Source: Ruminococcus sp. | Lineage (GTDB): Bacteria; Bacillota; Clostridia; Oscillospirales; Acutalibacteraceae | Direction: 5' to 3' | NCBI GenBank assembly: GCA_004556705.1 | Contig: SFGA01000008.1 | Span: 1-48,446, forward strand | Length of the DNA stretch: 48,446 nt | Shown: one piece after another, positions 6,900-13,522 of the stretch | Numbering within the stretch: position 1 is the stretch's first letter | How the letters are laid out: the number at the start of each line of letters is the position of its first letter | Translations under genes and position numbers: made by a program | The notes under the pieces: model-generated | The model's input: the letters and a program-made list of their open reading frames with translations, nothing else | The model's database searches: none | What the model was told of the DNA's origin: nothing

Positions 6900-7328
6900 T
6901 TATCGGCCAATGACTAACCACCACGCGCCATCCATAATCACATTTGAGCGTTCGATATTGAAAATTATAGACATTTGATTATTGGAGTAACTAACGATAT
7001 ACGGCCCTGTGCCTAAATCAGACCGTACATCAGTCATATGTAGTTGCGTACTAATTGTGTAAATTGTTTTTGTAAACGATATAGGGAAAACCGCAACCTT
7101 AGGGGTGTCGGAACGGACGTTATTATGGCTGACATATCCCCACTGCAGAATTAGCCCGTTGCTAAATTTAACATAGCCGTTCTGCTTCAGCAGGGCGGCG
7201 ACGATGTACGCCCCATCATCTTTTAATAACGCTAAATCGTTATCTGCGATGATGTCTTTAAATTGATTGTATAGTGTTTCTGACGGGAAGACGTGTATCT
7301 TCCCGAGATTTGTTGTTGACTGAGCCAT
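6900..7328 (-). CDS. Short tail fibre protein with a variable tip (expressed copy)
   Basis: This protein has 142 residues. Residues 1-55 are the constant part (KIHVFPSETLYNQFKD). Residues 55-64 (KFSNGLILQWG) lead into the receptor-binding tip, which has the usual VAVFPISF motif and ends WWLVIGR. The codons for QWG contain the crossover motif, with two alternative tips lying in the opposite orientation just downstream. It is the last fibre in the baseplate-to-fibre order and would contact the host surface. A good ribosome binding site (AAAGGAGG) precedes the ATG at 7328. Confidence 0.85.
   Translation of the reverse strand: MAQSTTNLGKIHVFPSETLYNQFKDIIADNDLALLKDDGAYIVAALLKQNGYVKFSNGLILQWGYVSHNNVRSDTPKVAVFPISFTKTIYTISTQLHMTDVRSDLGTGPYIVSYSNNQMSIIFNIERSNVIMDGAWWLVIGR
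7134..7147 (-). repeat. Crossover-site candidate in the expressed fibre gene
   Basis: ATATCCCCACTGCA on the plus strand is the exact reverse complement of 6477-6490. It lies inside the coding sequence at the QWG codons, at the border between the constant and variable parts. Confidence 0.7.
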
Positions 7329-7340
7329 TTTTTACCTCCT

Positions 7341-7721
7341 TTAAATCGTTACGTCAACGGCATGGGTGTTGATTTCGTCCGACCACTCGATTGTCGCGCC
7401 AGCAGCTACATGCTCTTCCAGCGTCACGGTATACGAGACATCGGCTACATAGGTAACATCAACGTCAGCAATGTAGGTGACATTGTAGACAATATGGAGC
7501 TTTGCGATCACCCCATGTCGCCGGTCAGGATAACCTGCCCGGTCGGCCCGGTGGCCATGTTCGTGCCGTTAATGTTGACGGTCTGGCCGCTCAGCGGAGT
7601 GCCGTCTGGGAGCGTAATTATCAGCTTTATGCTGACGGCGCGGTAATATCTGAGCGGTGTACAATTTTGCTGTTCTGGCTGCCTTATATGCAGCGCCCTT
7701 GACCATTATCTTATATCGCAT
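7341..7721 (-). pseudogene. Small tail protein gene with two compensating frameshifts
   Basis: ATG 7721 has a good ribosome binding site (GAGGTGG) and follows the stop codon of the fibre gene directly. Start and stop (7341-7343) are in the same frame, giving 126 codons. In between, the natural protein moves to another frame at about 7640 and returns at about 7508. The three pieces read as one beta-rich protein: VKGAAYKAARTAKLYTAQI, then VSIKLIITLPDGTPLSGQTV to VILTGDMG, then IAKLHIVYNVTYIADV to the end THAVDVTI. Without the shifts, the frame meets a stop in the middle. One base gained and one lost would explain it. It may be a pseudogene or carry assembly errors. I do not recognise the family. 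Confidence 0.65.
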
Positions 7722-7731
7722 AGCCGCCACC

Positions 7732-8505
7732 TCACGAGTACATCACAAGTTTGGTTTTAGCGCTGTCCAGGTCAACCTCTTTCCAGGTTCCGTCAGCGCA
7801 CAGATATCTGATGTTGCTGCCTGCAGCAGGAGCGGGGACGAGGCCACCGGTGCCTGCTTTGGAGCTTGTTGCCCCGGTAAGGTCAGGTACAACAGCCCAT
7901 GTGCCGTCAGCCTGCAGAAAGCGGTTTTTTGTCTCACCGCGCCCGGGAGCAGGTACAAGGCCGTGCACGCCGTCACGTGACATGGTCGCGCCGGTCATAT
8001 CCTTTAGATCTGCAACAGCATTGGTAACGTAGGTGTTTACGTAGCTGATGGTGGCCGTGGCAGATGTGTTGACGGCCGCGGTCACGTTGGCTGCGTTGGC
8101 AAACGTCAGCGCCACACCGATTTCCTGGCTGATGACAGTCGATGTCCCTTTCGCTGGAATAAAATCAGGCTCAGAGTCGCTGGCTACAGCGTACAAAATC
8201 TCGCCGTTGTCCGGGTCTTTGGCATATATGCCAAACTCCCTCAGATAATAGCCGGTCGTGACATTGCTGTTATCAGTAACGGCCGATATGATACATGCGT
8301 GGCTGTCGTCTGAGTAGGTCACGCTGGCAATCGGCAGCGTCTGTACCGGCGCCACCAGCTCGGTCAAATCCTCCAGCTTCTGGCCGCTGCCAATCGTACC
8401 GCTGCCCAGCCTGCATTTTGTAAGCTGCATTGCATTTCCGGCGTCGACCTTGGCCTGCAGCTTAAGGCCCTGCTTGGTCAATACCGGCTTGCCCCAATTT
8501 GACAT
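7732..8505 (-). CDS. Tail fibre protein with a P2 gpH-like N-terminus
   Basis: This protein has 257 residues. The N-terminus (WGKPVLTKQGLKLQAK, then REFGIYAKDPDNGEILYAVA) is the domain that attaches fibres to the baseplate in P2-like phages (gpH/DUF3751 type). The C-terminal third has two repeats of the type LTGAT...GGLVPAP...RYLCADGTW, found in fibre shafts. It ends TKLVMYS, like the fibre at 2917-3948. It lies between the baseplate genes and the variable tip gene, so it may form the proximal fibre. Confidence 0.85.
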   Translation of the reverse strand: MSNWGKPVLTKQGLKLQAKVDAGNAMQLTKCRLGSGTIGSGQKLEDLTELVAPVQTLPIASVTYSDDSHACIISAVTDNSNVTTGYYLREFGIYAKDPDNGEILYAVASDSEPDFIPAKGTSTVISQEIGVALTFANAANVTAAVNTSATATISYVNTYVTNAVADLKDMTGATMSRDGVHGLVPAPGRGETKNRFLQADGTWAVVPDLTGATSSKAGTGGLVPAPAAGSNIRYLCADGTWKEVDLDSAKTKLVMYS

Positions 8506-8521
8506 TTAGGCTACCTCCAAT

Positions 8522-8827
8522 TTATTCGATCTCGACGTCGCTGCCGATGTACACGGTGACGCCGTCGGAAAGATTGCTCGTCTCATAATAGGGTATCTCT
8601 TTGACATGTATGTTATCTTTAAGGCGTTTGTCCTTTGTCGCCAGATAGCTGTCCTTAAACGGCCTGGATACAGCCTCATAGGAGCCTGTATATTCCTCTT
8701 CCGGCAGGCGCTCATTGACTTTTTTAATTCCGCAGCCAATCTGGCCGCGGAGCTCTTTGGCGCTCTCCAACCGTCAAAAAAGGCCAGCTTTGTGGACAAC
8801 AAGGCCTTTTAACTCGCCCTCGCGCAT
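8522..8827 (-). pseudogene. Small tail-associated gene with a premature TGA codon
   Basis: ATG 8827 lies just after the stop of the upstream gene. The frame reads MREGELKGLVVHKAGLF, then TGA (8776-8774, codon 18), then RLESAKELRGQIGCGI and on to VYIGSDVEIE at 8522. The parts on both sides read as one protein of about 101 residues, so the TGA looks like a point mutation. A TTG at 8770 could restart 82 residues but has no clear ribosome binding site. The family is unknown. The location between a baseplate protein and a fibre suggests a tail accessory role. Confidence 0.65.
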
Positions 8828-8828
8828 A

Positions 8829-9167
8829 TCAGGTCACCCCTTTGGCTAGGATAAAGTCGGAGGGAGGGATTACCGTATAGACGTCCTTGTCAGATAAGGT
8901 CACCTGGACGTCATAGCAGTATTGGCCACAAGCCAGCTCTGCCGTATCTGCAGGAGCAAAATCAAATTGTTTTTCTTTGGCCTCCAGCTGCAGCACAACG
9001 TTAGGGCTATCGATATCCTGTTTGATCGTCAGCACAGCCCTGTCAGCATCGGTCAGCAGTACGGGCTTGTTCTGCGCGTCATACAGCTTGAGCTTCAGGG
9101 TGGCGCTGTCGCCACGCGTCAGCGTTATCCTGTTTTTGTGCGGCCCGTCGTAATCTATGCACAACAT
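8829..9167 (-). CDS. Baseplate upper protein-like (BppU N-terminal type)
   Basis: This protein has 112 residues. It has a beta-rich pattern with ITLTRGDSATLKLKLYDAQ, then LTIKQDID, CYDVQVTL and YTVIPPSDFIL. This resembles the N-terminal domain of phage baseplate upper proteins, a beta-sandwich that docks receptor-binding proteins. It lies between gpI and the fibre genes, which suits an adaptor. The assignment rests on pattern and context. Confidence 0.6.
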   Translation of the reverse strand: MLCIDYDGPHKNRITLTRGDSATLKLKLYDAQNKPVLLTDADRAVLTIKQDIDSPNVVLQLEAKEKQFDFAPADTAELACGQYCYDVQVTLSDKDVYTVIPPSDFILAKGVT

Positions 9168-9181
9168 ATCCGCTCACCTCC

Positions 9182-9742
9182 TTATATCTGGAAAAATATT
9201 TTTTTATGCTGGCAGACTGCGCCAGCGACATATACCGTACCTTTTGGCTGATAATAAAATGTCAGGCCATCCAGCCAGCTCCTGACGTTTTTGGCGCTGT
9301 TGACCGCCTTGACCATCTCAGCCATGACAGCCTCGTCCGGGATTGACTCCTGCACCATGCGCACCCTGAAGTGGTAGGGCTCGCCGCCATAATCGTACCA
9401 CTCCAGCACCTCAGCTGAGTCAAAGGCCGCTGAGCAGACTTCTTCGACAGCAGCCGGTGTGCCTTTGTAACGGTGGCAGGCAATAGCTTTGCGTACAAGC
9501 TCCCGCTTTTTTGCGATGTCGGCCGAAACGTCATAAAAATCCACGTGATATTGCCACGCCAGCTCATCGACGATTTCTTCCGGCAGCTTTTTGAGACGCG
9601 GCAAGATTAAGACAAGCTCAGCCTGCTCACCCAGCTGCGCCAGCCTGCCGGAGATGGCCTGCACGATGTCCTTTACCGTTGCATCGCCGCTGATGGAGCT
9701 TGGCAGGATGCGCCGCAGGGCATTATCCTTAAGCTCAAGCAT
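9182..9742 (-). CDS. Tail protein I (P2 gpI family)
   Basis: This protein has 186 residues. It carries the gpI pattern: LLP-type N-terminus (LRRILPSSI), LPRLKKLPEEIVDELAWQYH, RELVRKAIACHRYKGTPAAV, and LEWYDYGGEPYHFRV. gpI is a baseplate wedge component that connects gpJ with the fibres. It overlaps the end of the gpJ gene by 8 nt, as in P2-like operons. Confidence 0.9.
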   Translation of the reverse strand: MLELKDNALRRILPSSISGDATVKDIVQAISGRLAQLGEQAELVLILPRLKKLPEEIVDELAWQYHVDFYDVSADIAKKRELVRKAIACHRYKGTPAAVEEVCSAAFDSAEVLEWYDYGGEPYHFRVRMVQESIPDEAVMAEMVKAVNSAKNVRSWLDGLTFYYQPKGTVYVAGAVCQHKKIFFQI

Positions 9743-10862
9743 CCTCTATCCCTCCCAGCGTCACAGTCTTTGTGCCGCAGACAGCCACCTGTGTATCAGT
9801 TGTCGCGGTAAACACCGGAGCAGTCACAGCCACGCGTTTTGCGCCTGTAGCCATTACTCTCACGATAAGCTCAGACGGATTGATGTCACGGCCCAGCTTT
9901 GACTTCTGCCACAGGACATAATCGTCAACGGCCGCATTGACGGCGTTTTGGATAGCTGTCGCCTGTGCCTTGTTGTCGCTGGCGATATAATATGTCAAGC
10001 TGAGGTTATAGGTTACCTGTTCAGGAGCCAGTACACTGATGTTATCAGTCAGCGGCCTTACCTTTTTATCGTCAAGCGTAGTCTTGACCTGCTGCAGCAT
10101 CTCATCGCCGGGCAGCTCGCCGCCCGCCAGCAACGGCCTTACCTCCACCTTGCCCGCTTCCGGCGACCATACCGTAACGTCAGCAATCTTTGTTGACGCC
10201 CTTTTGGCATGGTAGATATAAGCGCCTTCAGGCCCTGCCGTACTAAAGTTTTCCGGGGCGCGGCGGATATCCTCACGGTAGCTGTCGTCTGACTGGACCT
10301 CAGCGCCACCCTCAGACGTGGTGATGTTTGCCACGCTATCCACATACGGCACCGGGTCAACCAACGTCTTGAGCTGGCCAGCTACATAGCCGTTACCCAG
10401 CTCGCCTTTTGTCAGGCAGGTTGCGCTGCCGTCAGCACTGGTTGCGCCCGCATCAATAACCAGCGGGGCATCTAATGCAAAAAACACATTATCGCCTGCA
10501 GTAAAACGTGTGCCTGCAGGGATGATTGTTGCTGTCTGCAGCTTAGCAGACAACCTGATGCGCATGGTAGTCACAGCAGCTTTTGCCGGGATGCGCTCAA
10601 CGCCTACCAGCGCGCCCAGATGGTCCAGGTTATCACCGGTAGCGTATCTGAGCAGGTTCTGCTTGCCGGTCTCGTTGATTTTGTTGAGCAGCAGCACGAT
10701 GAGCGCCGCGATTGTCAACAGAAACAGCCTTACCGGGTCGCCTTTGGCCAGCGTCCTGCCGGTAATAGCCTCGTATCTGCCAATTACATAGCTCTCAACC
10801 TTATCGGCATCAGCATCAACAAACACGATGTCGGCCAGGTTATCTAATTTACTCATTGTCAT
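9735..10862 (-). CDS. Baseplate J protein (gpJ)
   Basis: This protein has 375 residues, the usual length for Baseplate_J proteins. Typical segments are visible: LRYATGDNLDHLGALVGVER, IPAGTRFTAGDNVFF, TEGGA-type EGGAEVQSDDSYREDIRRAP, and GPEGAYIYHAKRAS. It forms the baseplate wedge around the spike together with gpW and gpI. The start overlaps the end of the gpW gene. Confidence 0.95.
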   Translation of the reverse strand: MTMSKLDNLADIVFVDADADKVESYVIGRYEAITGRTLAKGDPVRLFLLTIAALIVLLLNKINETGKQNLLRYATGDNLDHLGALVGVERIPAKAAVTTMRIRLSAKLQTATIIPAGTRFTAGDNVFFALDAPLVIDAGATSADGSATCLTKGELGNGYVAGQLKTLVDPVPYVDSVANITTSEGGAEVQSDDSYREDIRRAPENFSTAGPEGAYIYHAKRASTKIADVTVWSPEAGKVEVRPLLAGGELPGDEMLQQVKTTLDDKKVRPLTDNISVLAPEQVTYNLSLTYYIASDNKAQATAIQNAVNAAVDDYVLWQKSKLGRDINPSELIVRVMATGAKRVAVTAPVFTATTDTQVAVCGTKTVTLGGIEDA

Positions 10863-11169
10863 CTTTTATCCTCACCTGCACTTTCGGGACCAGCACACCA
10901 TCTTCCGTGCCGGTAAAACTGATTGATGTTATCTCCACACGCGGCTCATATTTTTTTATGGCCGTAATCATTTCAGACTGCAGCTTTGCCTGCGCTACAT
11001 TGATTGGCAGGTCAAGCATATCGGCGTTAATGCCAAAATCGCGGTCAAGCGGCACGCTGTATTTAGTCGTTGTGATGATCGTGCGGATGTTCTGCAGGAT
11101 TTCTGCCGCCTCTGATGTCGGGGCAAAATCAATGCCCTGCACCGGCATGGCCAAAACATCATATGTCAT
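10849..11169 (-). CDS. Baseplate protein W (GPW/gp25 family)
   Basis: This protein has 106 residues. It has the gp25-like core: EILQNIRTIITTTKYSVPLD, then RDFGINADMLDLP, and YEPRVEITSISF. The EPR motif is characteristic of the family. gpW/gp25 caps the sheath initiator ring of the baseplate. The gene overlaps both its neighbours by a few bases. Confidence 0.93.
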   Translation of the reverse strand: MTYDVLAMPVQGIDFAPTSEAAEILQNIRTIITTTKYSVPLDRDFGINADMLDLPINVAQAKLQSEMITAIKKYEPRVEITSISFTGTEDGVLVPKVQVRIKDDNE

Positions 11170-11573
11170 AGCAGGCCACCTCCCGCATACTCTTTAAGGG
11201 TGACGTTAACTTTGACGCTCAGCATGCTCCCGGCCTTGCCCCAAAAACTTACTGACTCGTCAATACTCTCAAGCACCCACATATTATTTGTCACCATGTT
11301 ACCGCCGATGACCAGCGGAAAAACCTTGCCATTATCACGCAGCCTGCGCAGCTTTTTAAGCTCGCGGGCAGGACTGACGCCCTGATCCGCACGCAGCTGC
11401 ATGGTAAAGCTGATTTTTTCCACGTCAGGCCCCAAATATTCCAGCACCGGTTTATCGCCGATGATGTCATGCTGGGCCCAACGGCCACCGGAGCCGCGGC
11501 TATAATCATCAAATGTGCGGATATACCTGCTCGATACAACAAACGGGATATCCGCCATAAAACCTACAAGCAT
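11166..11573 (-). CDS. Tail protein U-like (P2 gpU)
   Basis: This protein has 135 residues. Motifs include VSSRYIRTFDDYSRGSGGRW, PVLEYLGPDVEKISFTMQL and GVSPARELKKLRRL, which fit the P2 gpU family. Its position between the PAAR/gpV spike genes and gpW also fits. The ribosome binding site GGAGG lies 8 nt before ATG 11573. Confidence 0.85.
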   Translation of the reverse strand: MLVGFMADIPFVVSSRYIRTFDDYSRGSGGRWAQHDIIGDKPVLEYLGPDVEKISFTMQLRADQGVSPARELKKLRRLRDNGKVFPLVIGGNMVTNNMWVLESIDESVSFWGKAGSMLSVKVNVTLKEYAGGGLL

Positions 11574-11577
11574 TGTA

Positions 11578-11868
11578 TCAGCCTCCTATAATCACATCAC
11601 CGCTGCCTGCTGCCACGCTGCCGCCACAGCTCACGGGGTCACCGATGCGCCCTGCAGCCTTGCCGTTGATGTATACGGAGCTGCTGCCGCTGGCGATGAC
11701 GCCACTGTGCGTCGGGTGTGCCACGCAGCCATGAGGCGCATAGCTGTCACCCACACGGCCAGCGCCTTTGCCGTTGATGATAACATCAGCGCTTGCGCTC
11801 ACCAGAGCTGTCGGAGCGCAGGCATCATGGCCGGTATCGTTATCGCCTAATCTTGTTGCTTTTGGCAT
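11578..11868 (-). CDS. PAAR-domain spike-tip protein
   Basis: This protein has about 96 residues from ATG 11868, which has AGAGGTG at good distance. It shows the PAAR repeat pattern: ATRLGDNDTGHDACAP, VIINGKGAGRVGDSYAPHGC, SVYINGKAAGRIGDPVSCGG. His and Cys residues can bind a metal at the tip. PAAR proteins sharpen the gpV spike that pierces the host envelope, and the gpV gene is directly upstream. Confidence 0.93.
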   Translation of the reverse strand: MPKATRLGDNDTGHDACAPTALVSASADVIINGKGAGRVGDSYAPHGCVAHPTHSGVIASGSSSVYINGKAAGRIGDPVSCGGSVAAGSGDVIIGG

Positions 11869-11879
11869 GGTAATCACCT

Positions 11880-12284
11880 CTAATTAAGCTCAATCGTAGC
11901 GCCCTTGAGCACTAGCTTGCCTTTGGCGTTGATCTCGATATTACCATTGTCATACCGGATAAAGCTGCCATCAGCAAACGTGATACTGCGTACGGCTGCA
12001 TCACTCTCAACAGGTTTGTCAACGGAGCTGTAAAAAGCGCCGATGATAAATCCGCTGCCGATGCCGCAGCCGCTGGCATTTGGCTGGAAAATGCACAGGA
12101 CCTGCGTCCCGACCTCTGGTATCCAGTAAGCGCGCGTCTGGCTGCTGCCGATAGTAATTATGGGCAGCTCAGCGCTGACAAGGTCGTCCTTATCATCAAA
12201 CACAACGCGAGCGCTGCAGGCAGCCCCGTTGACGGCCGATATGGTGCCGATACGGATAAGGTTTTTGATTTTGTTAATATCCAT
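11880..12284 (-). CDS. Baseplate spike protein V (gpV)
   Basis: From ATG 12284 (MDINKIKNLIRIG), preceded by GGAGGTG, the protein has about 134 residues. It has an OB-fold N-terminus (IGTISAVN, ARVVFDD, WIPEVGTQVLCIFQPNASGC), then GSGFIIGAFYSSVDKP, and a C-terminal beta stretch with INAKGKLVLKGATIELN. These are typical of phage baseplate assembly protein V. It forms the central spike with the PAAR protein. Confidence 0.92.
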   Translation of the reverse strand: MDINKIKNLIRIGTISAVNGAACSARVVFDDKDDLVSAELPIITIGSSQTRAYWIPEVGTQVLCIFQPNASGCGIGSGFIIGAFYSSVDKPVESDAAVRSITFADGSFIRYDNGNIEINAKGKLVLKGATIELN

Positions 12285-13317
12285 CCAAACACCTCCGCAC
12301 ATCAATGCGTGTTGTATAGCCGCTGCCTATATCATGCTGCGCTTTGGTAACGATGTATTTGCCGTCAAACACGCCGAAACCGCTCAACATGATGTTGACG
12401 GCCGCGGCCAGCTCGGGATAACCGACAAATGTAAACGTACCGGATATCTCAGCGCTGTTTTTCTCGCGCAGCTTCTTTTTAGCCAGCCGTTCCGCGTCTG
12501 CAATGCTGGTAACCTGCTCGTTGACCTCGAGAGTCTTGCCAGTTGTTTTACCCGGAGCCGCAAAAGTAGCCTCAATTTTCTGCTTGTCTTTGCCCTCCTG
12601 GTATTTGACATGGCAGGCCTTATATACATCGCGTACCTTGCTGCTTAGGCTGTAGCTCATAAGCAGGTCAAGGGTTTTAAGGCTGGCATCTGCAGCAATC
12701 GTGCCCGGTTTAGGCAACTGAGCGACGGCATCTGCAGCCTCATAATCCGCCTCATCAAAAATGACAAGCTGATTGTTACATATCTTGAGCGCAAGGCCGT
12801 GGTCAGCGCAGAGCTGATACAAAAATGATAAACCGGACTGCTCCGACTGCTCTGCTCTGTCTATGACGGGGTTATAATCCTTTACGTCATAATACATCTC
12901 AAGCCCTGCGCCGCCAGCAATATCGTTGGCGATACGCTTAAGCTCTGCCTTTTCCCAGCTGCGTGTGCGCTCAACGCCACGCAGGTTATTGTTGTCAGGC
13001 ACGCTTATTGCCTTGATCTGCACCTCGCTAGGCATTCCGCTTGATGTTATCTCGTCAATCTCAAACAGACCGAAACGCACGACCTGCTCAGCGCCTGCAT
13101 TGATGTGCCTGATGCTCACGTCAAGCGTTGCACCCTTTTCTGGCATCCAGCTCGACTGCCACAGGCCCTGTCTGTCCTCAAGAGTCATCTGCAGGTCGTC
13201 AGCCTCGCCCGACATGTTGTCGGTATAGCTGACTGATTTGAGATATTGCTGCAGGTCAGCGCTGATATCCTTGCCGTTGTAACTCACCGTTACAAGACAA
13301 CGTCTTGCGTCTATCAT
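12274..13317 (-). CDS. Late control D-like protein (gpD), tail hub
   Basis: This 347-residue protein has the gpD pattern: NGKDISADLQQYLKSVSYTD, EADDLQMTLEDRQGLWQSSW, P-K-G-type MPEKGATLDVSI, FEIDEITSSGMPSEVQIKA and the later LAKKKLREKN. In P2-like tails gpD is the hub (gp27-like) on which the spike sits. The name 'late control' comes from P2; no regulatory role is implied here. Confidence 0.92.
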   Translation of the reverse strand: MIDARRCLVTVSYNGKDISADLQQYLKSVSYTDNMSGEADDLQMTLEDRQGLWQSSWMPEKGATLDVSIRHINAGAEQVVRFGLFEIDEITSSGMPSEVQIKAISVPDNNNLRGVERTRSWEKAELKRIANDIAGGAGLEMYYDVKDYNPVIDRAEQSEQSGLSFLYQLCADHGLALKICNNQLVIFDEADYEAADAVAQLPKPGTIAADASLKTLDLLMSYSLSSKVRDVYKACHVKYQEGKDKQKIEATFAAPGKTTGKTLEVNEQVTSIADAERLAKKKLREKNSAEISGTFTFVGYPELAAAVNIMLSGFGVFDGKYIVTKAQHDIGSGYTTRIDVRRCLDGY

Positions 13318-13318
13318 C

Positions 13319-13522
13319 TCAGCGCCTCCATGGTGGCAGCATCGATGTTACCGGAGCGGTATATTCCGGCACAACCAGCTCAATACCTGCCGGGAAGACC
13401 ACCATATCAGCATAGCGCTGATTAGCTCCCAGCAGCACATTCAGTGCCGCCTCATCACCATAAATCCGTTTGGCCATCATGTCCCACATGTCGCCCTGGA
13501 TGGTTGTATATGTCTTACGCAT
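13319..13522 (-). CDS. Tail protein X (gpX), LysM-like
   Basis: This 67-residue protein begins MRKTYTTIQGDMWDMMAKRI and has the LysM-like core YGDEAALNVLLGANQRY and VFPAGIELVVPEY. It matches small gpX proteins that lie between the tape measure and gpD in P2-like tails. It overlaps the tape-measure gene end by 8 nt. Confidence 0.92.
   Translation of the reverse strand: MRKTYTTIQGDMWDMMAKRIYGDEAALNVLLGANQRYADMVVFPAGIELVVPEYTAPVTSMLPPWRR

Noticed and set aside
6476..7147. Diversity-generating retroelement for tip variation
   Set aside because: There is no reverse transcriptase and no template repeat. The alternative tips are full-length inverted cassettes.
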